DNA of 64,000 nucleotides from Epilithonimonas tenax DSM 16811 (GTDB lineage Bacteria > Bacteroidota > Bacteroidia > Flavobacteriales > Weeksellaceae): positions 19,957 to 83,956 of the forward strand of contig NZ_AUAA01000013.1 in NCBI RefSeq assembly GCF_000428485.1, read 5' to 3'. The notes below the pieces were generated by a model. It saw only the letters and a program-made list of their open reading frames with translations, had not been told where the DNA came from and searched no databases. The translations under genes were made by a program, and so were the position numbers. Shown here piece after piece: positions 53,553-61,693 of this stretch (position 1 is its first letter; each line of letters opens with the position of its first letter).

Positions 53553-53876
53553 TTAGTTTTTTTCTTCAGTTTTTCTGTGGTAGATCTCATCATCCAACCA
53601 TTCTCTGATTGCAATAGAGGTTGGTTTTGGCATTTTCTCGTAGTGTTTGGAGATTTCTATCTGCTCTCTGTTTTCAAAAACTTCTTCCAAAGTAGAGTTG
53701 TGAACAGCAAATTCATCTAGCTTACCGTGAAGTTCTGTGCGGATTTCAGCGTTGATTTGCTCAGCTCTTTTACCCATAATTACGATAGCTTCATAGATGC
53801 TGGCTACTTTTGCTTCGATTTTATCTTTGTCGTAAGTGATGGTGCTTACTTCTGCTTTTGTATCTTTAAGGCTCAT
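53553..53876 (-). CDS. rpoZ: RNA polymerase omega subunit-like protein
   Basis: A 107-residue protein of the Bacteroidota omega family. The core omega motif reads ASIYEAIVIMGKRAEQINAEI (quoted in part: YEAIVIMGKRAEQI), equivalent to the E-A-I-x-x-I-x-x-R-A-x-Q/E-I of canonical RpoZ, and is followed by an acidic helix and a charged tail. It aids RNA polymerase assembly. It lies between bamD and coaBC, as in other flavobacteria, and has its own promoter. Confidence 0.82.
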   Translation of the reverse strand: MSLKDTKAEVSTITYDKDKIEAKVASIYEAIVIMGKRAEQINAEIRTELHGKLDEFAVHNSTLEEVFENREQIEISKHYEKMPKPTSIAIREWLDDEIYHRKTEEKN

Positions 53877-53897
53877 TGGACGAATTGTTTAGGGTTG

Positions 53898-53905
53898 CAA
53901 ATATA
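53898..53905 (-). promoter_or_regulatory. -7 box (TATATTTG) for rpoZ
   Basis: Exact TAnnTTTG in the 33-base gap after bamD, 21 bases before the rpoZ ATG at 53876. Confidence 0.55.
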
Positions 53906-53909
53906 CTAA

Positions 53910-54902
53910 TTATCTTTTAAACTTGAAAGTGGCTTGTGGTTCTGGTGAATTTACCTTGGCGCTGTCTCTTCTTGCCTGTTCTGCAGAGTTCTCCATTTTC
54001 AGCTGGTTTTTTTCCTGAGCGACTTCTTTTTTCTCAGTTTCTTTGGCTTCAGTATTTTTTATTTTGGCGTCGTATTCTGCTTTTCTTTTTTCGACATCTG
54101 CTTGTAGCGATGCAAATTTTACTTTCTCAACTTCCAGTTTTGCAAAAAGGTCATCTGCTGTTTTTGAATATTCAGAATTCGGTAATTCTGTGGAAATTCT
54201 CTTGGCATAAGCCGCAGCATTGTCCAGTCTTTCTTTTTTAAGATCGTAGATAGAATTGATGGCCAACTCGTACTTTGATTTCATAATGATATCATAGATC
54301 TTTGGTCTCAGCTTGGTCGCCGGGAAATCTTCCAAAACGTTTTCAAAAGTAACGGCAGCAGCTTTGTACTCGCCCATTTTGTAGTATTGCTTAGCATTTT
54401 CAAACGCTTTGAATTCTAATTTGTACGTCAACTCATCTACCAGTTGGGTGATGTTCTTGGAACGCTCAGAGTCAGGGTATTCATTCAGGAAATTCTGCAA
54501 TTCTGTGATGGCAGATTCTGTATTGCTTTGATCGAGATTGTATTGCAAAGATCCTTCGTAATAACAAAGTGCAGAAAGATATGCTGCTTCTTCTTTTCTT
54601 GGATCCTGAGGGAAACTTACAACGAAGTTTTTGAATTGATTGGCCGCTAATCTGTAATTCTTATCGTAATAATTGGCATAAGCCGAATTAAAAACAACGT
54701 TGGGCGCATCATCTGTTCCCGCTACAAGATTTGGCAATCTGTCATAAAGAGCCAAGGCATCTGACCATTTTTTCTTTGCGAATTTTTCGTTTGCAACTTT
54801 TAAGATAAAATCTTTGTCTGCACTCTTCATAGCCTGATCCATTTCTGTTTTGCAAGACAGCAAAATCACAGACAATACTAATAAACTAATATATTTCTTC
54901 AT
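53910..54902 (-). CDS. bamD: Outer membrane assembly factor BamD
   Basis: A 330-residue lipoprotein; the lipobox is VILLSC with the acylated cysteine at about residue 17. Residues ~30-250 are TPR-like helical repeats (ALALYDRLPNLV, AANQFKNFVVSFPQDPRKEEA, AITELQNFLNEYPDSERS). The last ~80 residues are a charged coiled-coil tail (VEKRKAEYDAKIKNTEAKET) absent from E. coli BamD. It is part of the BAM complex that inserts beta-barrels. First gene of the bamD-rpoZ-coaBC-DUF4835-recN group. Confidence 0.9.
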   Translation of the reverse strand: MKKYISLLVLSVILLSCKTEMDQAMKSADKDFILKVANEKFAKKKWSDALALYDRLPNLVAGTDDAPNVVFNSAYANYYDKNYRLAANQFKNFVVSFPQDPRKEEAAYLSALCYYEGSLQYNLDQSNTESAITELQNFLNEYPDSERSKNITQLVDELTYKLEFKAFENAKQYYKMGEYKAAAVTFENVLEDFPATKLRPKIYDIIMKSKYELAINSIYDLKKERLDNAAAYAKRISTELPNSEYSKTADDLFAKLEVEKVKFASLQADVEKRKAEYDAKIKNTEAKETEKKEVAQEKNQLKMENSAEQARRDSAKVNSPEPQATFKFKR

Positions 54903-54946
54903 AATTCCCGCCAGAATAAATCTGTCACTTAATTGTAATTAATTTG

Positions 54947-54954
54947 CAAAAGTA
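54947..54954 (-). promoter_or_regulatory. -7 box (TACTTTTG) for bamD
   Basis: Exact TAnnTTTG, 45 bases before the ATG at 54902. Confidence 0.5.
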
Positions 54955-55020
54955 AAACTTTTTTCTGCAATAGCTTTTTTTTATGAAAGATTAACGTTTT
55001 CTTTTGTGCAATTAGACGTC

Positions 55021-55090
55021 AGATGGTAGAAGATTAGAGATTTTACTGCAATAAAAACTTCTAATATCTGAACTCTATCTTCTAACATCT
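55021..55090. repeat. Inverted-repeat spacer between bamD and lepA
   Basis: AGATGGTAGAAGATTAGAG (55021-55039) pairs with CTCTATCTTCTAACATCT (55073-55090) with one mismatch and one bulge. It lies between divergent promoters. Confidence 0.5.
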
Positions 55091-55102
55091 CAATAAATAG
55101 TG

Positions 55103-55110
55103 TATTTTTG
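55103..55110 (+). promoter_or_regulatory. -7 box (TATTTTTG) for lepA
   Basis: Exact TAnnTTTG, 20 bases before the ATG at 55130. Confidence 0.55.
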
Positions 55111-55129
55111 CAAATTACAAGAATTTTAA

Positions 55130-56926
55130 ATGAAAAACATCAGGAACTTCTGCATTATTGCACATATCGATCACGGTAAAAGTACATTGGCAGATCGTCT
55201 TTTAGAATATACCAACACCGTTACCCAAAGAGAATTGCAGTCGCAAACTCTGGATGATATGGATTTGGAAAAAGAACGTGGCATCACCATCAAGTCGCAC
55301 GCAATCCAAATGGATTACGAGCTGAATGGTGAAAAGTATATTTTAAACCTTATCGATACGCCAGGACACGTGGATTTCTCTTACGAGGTTTCACGTTCTA
55401 TCGCGGCTTGCGAAGGTGCGCTTTTGATTGTGGATGCGGCACAAAGTATTCAGGCACAGACGATCAGTAATCTGTATTTAGCTTTGGAAAATGATTTGGA
55501 AATCATTCCAATCCTTAATAAAATAGATCTTCCTTCCGCGAATCCGGAAGAAGTGACAGACGAGATTATGGGACTTTTAGGTTGCAAATACGAAGATGTC
55601 CTTCGTGTTTCCGGGAAAACTGGAGAAGGTGTCCACGACTTGCTAGAGCAGATCGTGAAAAGAGTGCCGCCACCAGTTGGCGATCCGAAAGCACCACTTC
55701 AGGCATTGATTTTTGATTCTGTTTACAATCCTTTCCGAGGGATTGAAGCTTATTTCAAAGTCGTGAACGGAAGTATTTCTAAAAACGAAAAAATAAAATT
55801 CTTCGCAACTGGAAAAGAATACGGTGCGGACGAAGTTGGAACGTTGAAGTTGAAACAACTTCCAAAGAAAACCATCGAATGTGGTGACGTAGGTTACATT
55901 ATTTCCGGAATCAAAGATGCCCGTGAAGTAAAAGTAGGTGATACGATCACCTCTTTCGTCAATCCGGCATCAGAAGCGATTGACGGTTTTGAAGAAGTGA
56001 AGCCTATGGTTTTTGCCGGAATCTATCCGATTGAATCTGAGGATTTTGAGGAATTAAGGTTCTCATTAGAAAAATTAAGACTGAATGACGCTTCTTTGGT
56101 TTTTGAGCCGGAAAGTTCTGCAGCGCTTGGTTTTGGTTTCCGTTGTGGATTCCTGGGAATGCTGCATATGGAAATTGTGCAGGAACGTTTGGATCGCGAA
56201 TTCAATATGGATGTGATCACGACGGTTCCCAACGTATCGTACCACGGCTATTCTAAAAAAGATCCGGAAACACCAATTTTGATTAATAATCCTTCAGAAA
56301 TGATGGATCCAATGAGTCTGGACAGAGTAGAAGAGCCGTTTATCAAAGCGGTGATCATTACGAAATCTGACTTCGTGGGTGGCGTGATGACGCTTTGTAT
56401 TGAGAAAAGAGGCGAGATTGTCAACCAAAGTTATTTGACGGCAGACAGAGTGGAGTTGACCTTCAATATGCCATTGGCAGAAGTGGTTTTTGACTTTTAT
56501 GACAGGCTGAAATCCATTTCTAAAGGTTACGCTTCATTCGATTATTCTCCGATCGGGATGCGTGCGTCTAAATTGGTGAAAATGGATATTTTGATCAATG
56601 GCGATATGGTGGATGCCTTATCTTCTTTGATTCACGATTCTAATGCATATTACATCGGTAAAAAAATGTGTGAGAAATTGCGCGAACTGATTCCGAGACA
56701 ACAATTTGATATCGCTGTTCAGGCCGCTTTGGGAGCGAAAGTGATTGCCAGAGAAACCATCAAAGCTTTGAGAAAAGACGTTACCGCAAAATGTTACGGA
56801 GGTGATATTTCCAGAAAACGTAAACTTCTTGAGAAACAGAAAGAAGGTAAGAAAAAAATGAAACAGATTGGTAGAGTAGAAGTGCCACAATCAGCGTTTA
56901 TGGCTGTTTTGAAGCTGAATGATTAA
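55130..56926 (+). CDS. lepA: Elongation factor 4 (LepA)
   Basis: A 598-residue translational GTPase. G1 [14 protein letters not shown], switch [12 protein letters not shown]3 [13 protein letters not shown]4 NKIDLP, G5 SGKTGEG. Domains II, III and V follow, and the LepA-specific C-terminal domain ends [18 protein letters not shown]. It acts on stalled ribosomes. No terminator follows; the accessory cassette promoter starts 40 bases downstream. Confidence 0.97.
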   Translation: MKNIRNFCIIAHIDHGKSTLADRLLEYTNTVTQRELQSQTLDDMDLEKERGITIKSHAIQMDYELNGEKYILNLIDTPGHVDFSYEVSRSIAACEGALLIVDAAQSIQAQTISNLYLALENDLEIIPILNKIDLPSANPEEVTDEIMGLLGCKYEDVLRVSGKTGEGVHDLLEQIVKRVPPPVGDPKAPLQALIFDSVYNPFRGIEAYFKVVNGSISKNEKIKFFATGKEYGADEVGTLKLKQLPKKTIECGDVGYIISGIKDAREVKVGDTITSFVNPASEAIDGFEEVKPMVFAGIYPIESEDFEELRFSLEKLRLNDASLVFEPESSAALGFGFRCGFLGMLHMEIVQERLDREFNMDVITTVPNVSYHGYSKKDPETPILINNPSEMMDPMSLDRVEEPFIKAVIITKSDFVGGVMTLCIEKRGEIVNQSYLTADRVELTFNMPLAEVVFDFYDRLKSISKGYASFDYSPIGMRASKLVKMDILINGDMVDALSSLIHDSNAYYIGKKMCEKLRELIPRQQFDIAVQAALGAKVIARETIKALRKDVTAKCYGGDISRKRKLLEKQKEGKKKMKQIGRVEVPQSAFMAVLKLND

Positions 56927-56965
56927 AAAAAATAAAAATAAAAATTTCAAGTTTAATTATTTTAC

Positions 56966-56973
56966 TAACTTTG
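56966..56973 (+). promoter_or_regulatory. -7 box (TAACTTTG) of the three-gene cassette
   Basis: Exact TAnnTTTG, 18 bases before the ATG at 56991. It lies downstream of the alternative in-frame ATG at 56919, and so supports the later start and independent transcription of the cassette. Confidence 0.55.
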
Positions 56974-56990
56974 ATAAAAACCATAGCATT

Positions 56991-57299
56991 ATGTATCTAG
57001 CCCAAATCGACTCTAAACAAAGTCAGATTCCTTTTTATATAAGCATTTTTTCCGACATATTAAAAGGAGAAAATGAATATAAAAATCAGATGGATACTGC
57101 AATTAAAGATGCAGCGTTAGTTTCAACTAATAAGAAAGATATTTATACTGTAGAAAGAAAACATTATTTTTTAATCACTTCATTGTTAATGTATTATAGC
57201 GAAAAGCTTTCTCAATTAACAAATGTAGATGTAATTAGTAATTCTGTTTATTCTGAAATTATAAGTCTTTTAAGTAAGAGTTACGGGAATGACTGTTAA
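56991..57299 (+). CDS. Cassette gene 1: unknown small protein
   Basis: A 102-residue soluble, mostly helical protein (MYLAQIDSKQSQIPFYISIF, then KKDIYTVERKHYFLITSLLM). No domain recognised. The start at 56991 is taken because the promoter box precedes it and the longer frame overlaps the lepA end with a low-complexity K/N/F lead. It overlaps the peptidase gene by 11 bases. Base composition is far more AT-rich than lepA. Confidence 0.6.
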   Translation: MYLAQIDSKQSQIPFYISIFSDILKGENEYKNQMDTAIKDAALVSTNKKDIYTVERKHYFLITSLLMYYSEKLSQLTNVDVISNSVYSEIISLLSKSYGNDC

Positions 57300-58353
57300 A
57301 GCAATTGAATTACAATTACTTCAATTAGAAGGCATTTTCTCAAAAAGTAAAGCAAATATTTATTCAGATAATAAAAAAGAAAAATACTTTGAAGAACTTC
57401 ATTTATTATTTGATGCTATTAAAAAAGTAGATTTAGGAACATTTGATGATAACTTGCTGGGAATTCATTATCAAATTTTAAATTACGTATTTGGAGCATT
57501 AGAATTTTTAGATAATAGTACTTTAAATCTTATTCCATTTGAAACCGTATCCTGCTTGGAAAAAGTTTTAGATGAGTGGATTTCTGATGATAATTTTATA
57601 ATTGCAACCTCCTTATCAAATAGAAATTTAGATTTTTATTTTATGGGGGAAAATATCGAATTTTTCATTCTAATGAATGACACAATAGATAAGTTATATA
57701 GTCTAAAGATTTCAAAAAGACTAATTAAAATAGTCTTACCTCGTGTTTTATCGAGAGACTATCTGTCAATAGTCGTGCTTTATCACGAACTGGGACATTT
57801 CATTGATATTGAACTAAATATTAGCCAAAATATTTTTTACAAAAAAAACGGCTTCAGATATAATTATACTGAAGCTGAAATGCAAGACCATTCTCATACA
57901 ATGGAATATTTTGCGGATATATTTGCTGCTCAGTACATTAATAATGCATCAAATTTATTTTTAGATTATATATCTAATAATACACCAGATTTGCCAACTC
58001 ATCCTTCAACAAAGAAGAGAATCGATTTTGTAGATAAATTTTTAAGAAGGGAAAATATTGATGTAGTTAATGAATTTAATTTAGTATTGACTGCTCAAGT
58101 AAAACCAGCGATTGAAATTAGACATAAAGTTTTTGATGCGGATAAATCAGATTTTAATGAGTTTATACCACAACAAATAAATTCAGATGAAGAATTGCAT
58201 TCTATTTTCAAACTGGGCTGGGATTTTTGGAATAATTCTGAAACTAATACACTAAATAAAGTTCCAAAAAAACAGAGGTATTATATTATTAATAATTTGG
58301 TAGAGAAATCAATTTCTAATTACATAGTAGTTTCAAATTGGAATAAAATCTAA
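57289..58353 (+). CDS. Cassette gene 2: soluble M48-like zinc metallopeptidase
   Basis: A 354-residue protein without signal peptide or clear membrane helix. The zinc site is HELGH at 166-170 (IVVLYHELGHFID). The third ligand is probably Glu206 in MEYFADIFAAQY, giving the HExxH...ExxxD gluzincin pattern. PTHPSTKKRIDFVDKFL at ~236-252 closely matches the S/T-H-P-x-x-x-x-R-I motif of M48 peptidases. The N-terminal ~140 residues are unfamiliar helices. Known M48 enzymes are mostly membrane or periplasmic, so a cytosolic one in an operon with a nucleotide enzyme is unusual. It overlaps gene 1 by 11 bases and is 3 bases before gene 3. By hand count the 60 bases at 57301-57360 are 25% G+C. Confidence 0.65.
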   Translation: MTVKAIELQLLQLEGIFSKSKANIYSDNKKEKYFEELHLLFDAIKKVDLGTFDDNLLGIHYQILNYVFGALEFLDNSTLNLIPFETVSCLEKVLDEWISDDNFIIATSLSNRNLDFYFMGENIEFFILMNDTIDKLYSLKISKRLIKIVLPRVLSRDYLSIVVLYHELGHFIDIELNISQNIFYKKNGFRYNYTEAEMQDHSHTMEYFADIFAAQYINNASNLFLDYISNNTPDLPTHPSTKKRIDFVDKFLRRENIDVVNEFNLVLTAQVKPAIEIRHKVFDADKSDFNEFIPQQINSDEELHSIFKLGWDFWNNSETNTLNKVPKKQRYYIINNLVEKSISNYIVVSNWNKI

Positions 58354-58356
58354 AAG

Positions 58357-58950
58357 ATGAGTATTATTACTAAAGGCGATTTGAAAAAACTTATCAGTGA
58401 AAAGACCCTAGTTATTACGCCTATATTAGATGAAGGGCAGTTTGGTGAAATTAGTTTTGACTTTAGAATTGGGACTGATTTCTTAACTCAACATCAAGGA
58501 AGGAATGCATTTATAGATACTACTAAAAATAGTAATATTACTAGGTCAATTAAAAGTAGTTACACTGAAACTAGAAGAAAACTTGGCGAAGAATTTTTAA
58601 TTCATCCATCGCAACCTACATTATTCTCTACTCTTGAATATGTAAAACTTCCTACAGATATTTATGCAGTATTAAATCTGAGAAGTTCTTACAGCAGATT
58701 AGGTCTTTCTATTTCTACAATTGTACAGCCGGGATATTGTGGTTGCCTTTCTGTTGAAATTGTTAATGCAGGAAATACAAGTATTAAGATTTTAACAGGA
58801 ACAAGATTCTTACAAGCACGATTTTTCAAGATTTCTGAAAATACAGATTATTTTAGTTCTATTAGAAAATATACTTGTCAAGTTAGGCCTATGCCCTCTA
58901 AAGCGAACGAAGATGAGGATTTAGAAAAGCTACTAAAAATGAATTTATAA
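58357..58950 (+). CDS. Cassette gene 3: dCTP-deaminase-family protein, divergent
   Basis: A 197-residue member of the Dcd/dUTPase superfamily. Family motifs: SFDFRIG at ~33-39, the phosphate-binding Arg109-S-S-Y-S-R114-LGL, PGYCGCLSVEIVNAGN with the catalytic glutamate at 134, and the nucleotide-lid KYTCQ (171-175) matching the K-Y-x-x-Q motif. Compared with E. coli Dcd, the stretch between RLGL and PG is three residues shorter (7 instead of 10) and lacks the A-H-x-I-D residues, so deaminase activity is uncertain. Canonical Dcd makes dUTP from dCTP; related enzymes deplete dCTP in phage defence. Last gene of the cassette, followed by a terminator. Confidence 0.8.
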   Translation: MSIITKGDLKKLISEKTLVITPILDEGQFGEISFDFRIGTDFLTQHQGRNAFIDTTKNSNITRSIKSSYTETRRKLGEEFLIHPSQPTLFSTLEYVKLPTDIYAVLNLRSSYSRLGLSISTIVQPGYCGCLSVEIVNAGNTSIKILTGTRFLQARFFKISENTDYFSSIRKYTCQVRPMPSKANEDEDLEKLLKMNL

Positions 58951-58976
58951 CCTCTGAAAATAGCAGAGGTTTTTTT
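58951..58976 (+). terminator. Terminator ending the three-gene cassette
   Basis: CCTCTG (58951-58956) pairs with CAGAGG (58964-58969), followed by a seven-T run. It begins at the base after the stop codon of gene 3. Confidence 0.8.
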
Positions 58977-58991
58977 ATTTATAAAATTAAT

Positions 58992-60707
58992 ATGAAAAAG
59001 TTCCCAATCCTTTTCCTCCTAATCTCAACTTTCACATTCTCCCAAACACTCCAAACGACTTTCGAAAAAGGCAACGGCAACCAAACTGTGACGTTTGAGG
59101 AAATGAGAACTTACTATCAGAAACTCGATAAAGAATTTGAAAGCATTACTTTCCAGACTAAGGGCGAAGATGACAATGGCGCACCAATCGATGTCGTGAT
59201 TTTCAATCCAACCAAGCAAAGTTTCGAAGAAGCGAGAAAAGGAAAATCGGTTTTATTCGTGAACAACGGCATTCATCCAGGCGAACCAGACGGCATTGAT
59301 GCGACGATGATGTTGATGAGAGACCTAGCAACCGGAAAAATCAAAGCGCCGAAAAATGTAATCATCGCTTCAATCGCCAGTTACAACATCAGCGGAATGA
59401 TGAACCGAGGCAGTTTTTCCAGGGCCAATCAAAATGGTCCGGAAGAATATGGTTTCCGTGGAAATGCCAGAAATTACGATTTGAACCGGGATTTCATTAA
59501 AACAGATTCCAAAAACTCCAGAAGTTTCCAACAGATTTTCCAATGGCTGAAGCCCGATGTTTTCATAGACAATCACGTGAGCAACGGTGCAGATTATCAA
59601 TACACTTTCACTTATATTTCTACGAACAAAGAACGGTTGGGAAATGTTCTTGGTAATTATTTTAATAATGAAATACAGAAAACGCTTCTCAAAAATATGG
59701 AGAAAAAGGGCGTCATTTCTGTGCCTTATGTCAACATTCACGGTGATGTTCCGGACGGCGGTTTCCCAGCATTCATAGACTCTCCGAGATATGCGACAGG
59801 TTACACGACGCTCTTCAACACCATCGGGACGGTGGTGGAAACGCATATGTTGAAGCCTTACAAAGACCGCGTGAAAGTGACTTACGATTATATGGTTGAA
59901 AGCATCAATTATATCGATGAAAATTTCAAAACCATTCAGCAAAAAAGAGCCGAAAATCTGAAACAGTACAAAGTCGGAAACCAATATGCAATTGCCTGGA
60001 AACTCGATTCTACAAAATACGAAACGATTGATTTCAAAGGTTTTGAAGCGAAGTACAAACCAAGCGAAGTTTCCGGAAAAACCAGACTTTGGTACGATAG
60101 AAAATCGCCGTTTTCCAATCCTGTGAAATATTACAACACCTACATTCCGGCAAAAGAAATTACAATCCCAAAATATTACGTCATCCCGCAATCCGAATGG
60201 AAAGTGATTGATTTGCTGAAACTTAACCAAATAAAAATGATTCCGATAAAACAGGATTCTGCGATGGCGGTGGAAAGTTACAGGCTCAAAGATTTCAAAA
60301 CCGTTCCCAATCCTTACGAAGGTCATTATCTGCATTACGACACATTTGTGACCAAAGATTCCGGCAAAATGAAGTTCAGAGCCGGCGATTTTCTAATTCC
60401 GCTAAATCAGGACGGCGTGAAATTTCTCTTAGAAACTTTGGAGCCGGAAGCGGTAGATTCTTACTTCAACTGGAATTTCTTTGATGCGATGCTGGGTCAA
60501 AAAGAATATTATTCACCTTACGTTTTCGAAGATACGGCCGCCAAACTTATGAAAGAGAACAAGGCCTTAAAAACCGCTTTCGAAATGGAAAAAGCCATCA
60601 ATGCAAAATTCGCAAACGACGGCGAGGCGCAGCTGGATTGGGTTTACAAACATTCCAACTACTACGAGAAAACGCATCGGCTTTATCCGGTTTTTAGGAT
60701 TAATTAG
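58992..60707 (+). CDS. Exported M14-family zinc carboxypeptidase
   Basis: A 571-residue protein with a signal peptide (MKKFPILFLLISTFTFSQ). The M14 zinc motif is His95-x-x-Glu98 in NNGIHPGEPDG; N-A-R-N-Y-D-L-N-R-D (~158-167) fits the substrate-binding asparagine-arginine motif, and DVFIDNHVSNG supplies the third zinc histidine. The C-terminal ~250 residues are a family-specific domain seen in Bacteroidota M14 peptidases. It probably trims peptides in the periplasm. It starts 16 bases after the cassette terminator and is of normal base composition. Confidence 0.85.
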   Translation: MKKFPILFLLISTFTFSQTLQTTFEKGNGNQTVTFEEMRTYYQKLDKEFESITFQTKGEDDNGAPIDVVIFNPTKQSFEEARKGKSVLFVNNGIHPGEPDGIDATMMLMRDLATGKIKAPKNVIIASIASYNISGMMNRGSFSRANQNGPEEYGFRGNARNYDLNRDFIKTDSKNSRSFQQIFQWLKPDVFIDNHVSNGADYQYTFTYISTNKERLGNVLGNYFNNEIQKTLLKNMEKKGVISVPYVNIHGDVPDGGFPAFIDSPRYATGYTTLFNTIGTVVETHMLKPYKDRVKVTYDYMVESINYIDENFKTIQQKRAENLKQYKVGNQYAIAWKLDSTKYETIDFKGFEAKYKPSEVSGKTRLWYDRKSPFSNPVKYYNTYIPAKEITIPKYYVIPQSEWKVIDLLKLNQIKMIPIKQDSAMAVESYRLKDFKTVPNPYEGHYLHYDTFVTKDSGKMKFRAGDFLIPLNQDGVKFLLETLEPEAVDSYFNWNFFDAMLGQKEYYSPYVFEDTAAKLMKENKALKTAFEMEKAINAKFANDGEAQLDWVYKHSNYYEKTHRLYPVFRIN

Positions 60708-60718
60708 AATATTTATTT

Positions 60719-60880
60719 GGGCAGCTATTTCCGCCTTCCACTCCCAATCTTTTTTGCCGACGATTTCCATTAAGCTGAACTTGAGTACACGCAAAAAAGG
60801 ATTTCCGCTCAAGTCGGGCTGCGGATTCAATATAAAAGCAGCATTTGTACTAAAAAACAAGTTTGTCATTCCACAAGAAT
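60719..60880 (+). repeat. Dispersed intergenic repeat, copy B
   Basis: Carries the same ordered words as copy A (13938-14125): a TTCCGCC head, AATCTTTTTTGCC, GCAAAAAAGGATTTCCGCTC followed by AAGTCGGGC, and a TTTGTCATTCC tail. A 100-codon open frame across it and the M14 gene end is not a gene. Confidence 0.55.
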
Positions 60881-60899
60881 CCAGATTAAAATATCATTT

Positions 60900-61184
60900 C
60901 TAATTATCAGATTTGAATTTCATAATAATTTTATGAACCTGTTTGTCGATTTCTCCTACAATATTTCTTTCACTATATTTTGTAAGAGTATAATATTGAA
61001 TATCATTCGCTAATTGATTTAAATAATTTTTGCCATTCAATTTATAATGACTAATCTCTAATTCATTTAATTTGATTAATCTACCAAAACCAACAAATGA
61101 ATTACTACAATTAACATCAATGAAAAAATTATCTTCATTCGTTAAAAAAAACCAAAATTGCGCTTCAAAATCAATTACTCTCAT
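60900..61184 (-). CDS. Unknown AT-rich gene, second of a pair
   Basis: A 94-residue protein, no signal peptide, no domain recognised. Motif-like stretches are RVIDFEAQFWFFLTNEDNFF and YYTLTKYSERNIVGEIDKQV. Its start overlaps the end of the upstream gene by 14 bases, so the two are translated together. Size, composition and setting resemble immunity-protein gene pairs near polymorphic toxins, but no toxin gene is visible; that is only a guess. Confidence 0.5.
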   Translation of the reverse strand: MRVIDFEAQFWFFLTNEDNFFIDVNCSNSFVGFGRLIKLNELEISHYKLNGKNYLNQLANDIQYYTLTKYSERNIVGEIDKQVHKIIMKFKSDN

Positions 61185-61515
61185 CAGATAATTTTAAAAT
61201 TGTTCTTCTATAGATTTTTTCTGTATACGCCTCTATAAATTCAAATTCATTTTCCCTTTCATCAAACTGAATAATATAATCAAGTCCAATTTCGTAACTT
61301 AATTTATCTCCCAAAAACATTAATCTTGCACCACTAATTCGTCCTGCAAAATATGTAAGAATAAATTCGGTACTTGAAAACGTTGTGAAGTGTCTATCAA
61401 AATTATTCTTATGTGTACAAATAGCTTCTTCAAAGTATAAAACATTACCAATATTTATTGAAAAATTTTCTACGAAATTTATTACATTGTCTCTTACTTC
61501 TTTATCAAAAGCCAT
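61171..61515 (-). CDS. Unknown AT-rich gene, first of a pair
   Basis: A 114-residue soluble protein (MAFDKEVRDNVINFVENFSI, then TEFILTYFAGRISGARLMFL). No family recognised. It has a good promoter box 34 bases upstream at 61549-61556. Its 3' end overlaps the next gene by 14 bases. Both genes are clearly more AT-rich than the peptidase genes on either side, which fits recent acquisition. Confidence 0.55.
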   Translation of the reverse strand: MAFDKEVRDNVINFVENFSINIGNVLYFEEAICTHKNNFDRHFTTFSSTEFILTYFAGRISGARLMFLGDKLSYEIGLDYIIQFDERENEFEFIEAYTEKIYRRTILKLSDESN

Positions 61516-61548
61516 TTTAATTTATCATTTTAAATTATTGTTAACATT

Positions 61549-61556
61549 CAAATATA
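61549..61556 (-). promoter_or_regulatory. -7 box (TATATTTG) for the unknown gene pair
   Basis: Exact TAnnTTTG with a minus-strand TTG 22 bases further upstream (61579-61581), close to the full TTG/TAnnTTTG promoter. Confidence 0.6.
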
Positions 61557-61599
61557 CCATTTTCCAATAAATAGGAATCAATGTTCCCCGCCTTTCCAC

Positions 61600-61629
61600 T
61601 TGCCATTCAACAAAAACTTAGTATTTTTG
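61600..61629 (+). promoter_or_regulatory. Promoter of the M1 peptidase gene
   Basis: TTG at 61600-61602, 19 bases, then TATTTTTG at 61622-61629. This is the best match in the window to the complete Bacteroidota -33/-7 promoter. Confidence 0.7.
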
Positions 61630-61693
61630 AGACAATTAAAAATAGAAAACCTTTATGATTCGTAAATCGATAAAGATTCACAAAAATAATTCT

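Noticed and set aside
59370..60335. Minus-strand open frame of 321 codons opposite the M14 peptidase gene
   Set aside because: Full-length antisense shadow of a clear metallopeptidase; aromatic-rich, no recognisable motif or ribosome site.
60601..60903. Plus-strand open frame of 100 codons overlapping the end of the M14 gene
   Set aside because: It runs from the wrong frame of the M14 gene into the dispersed repeat; its apparent conservation would come from the repeat.
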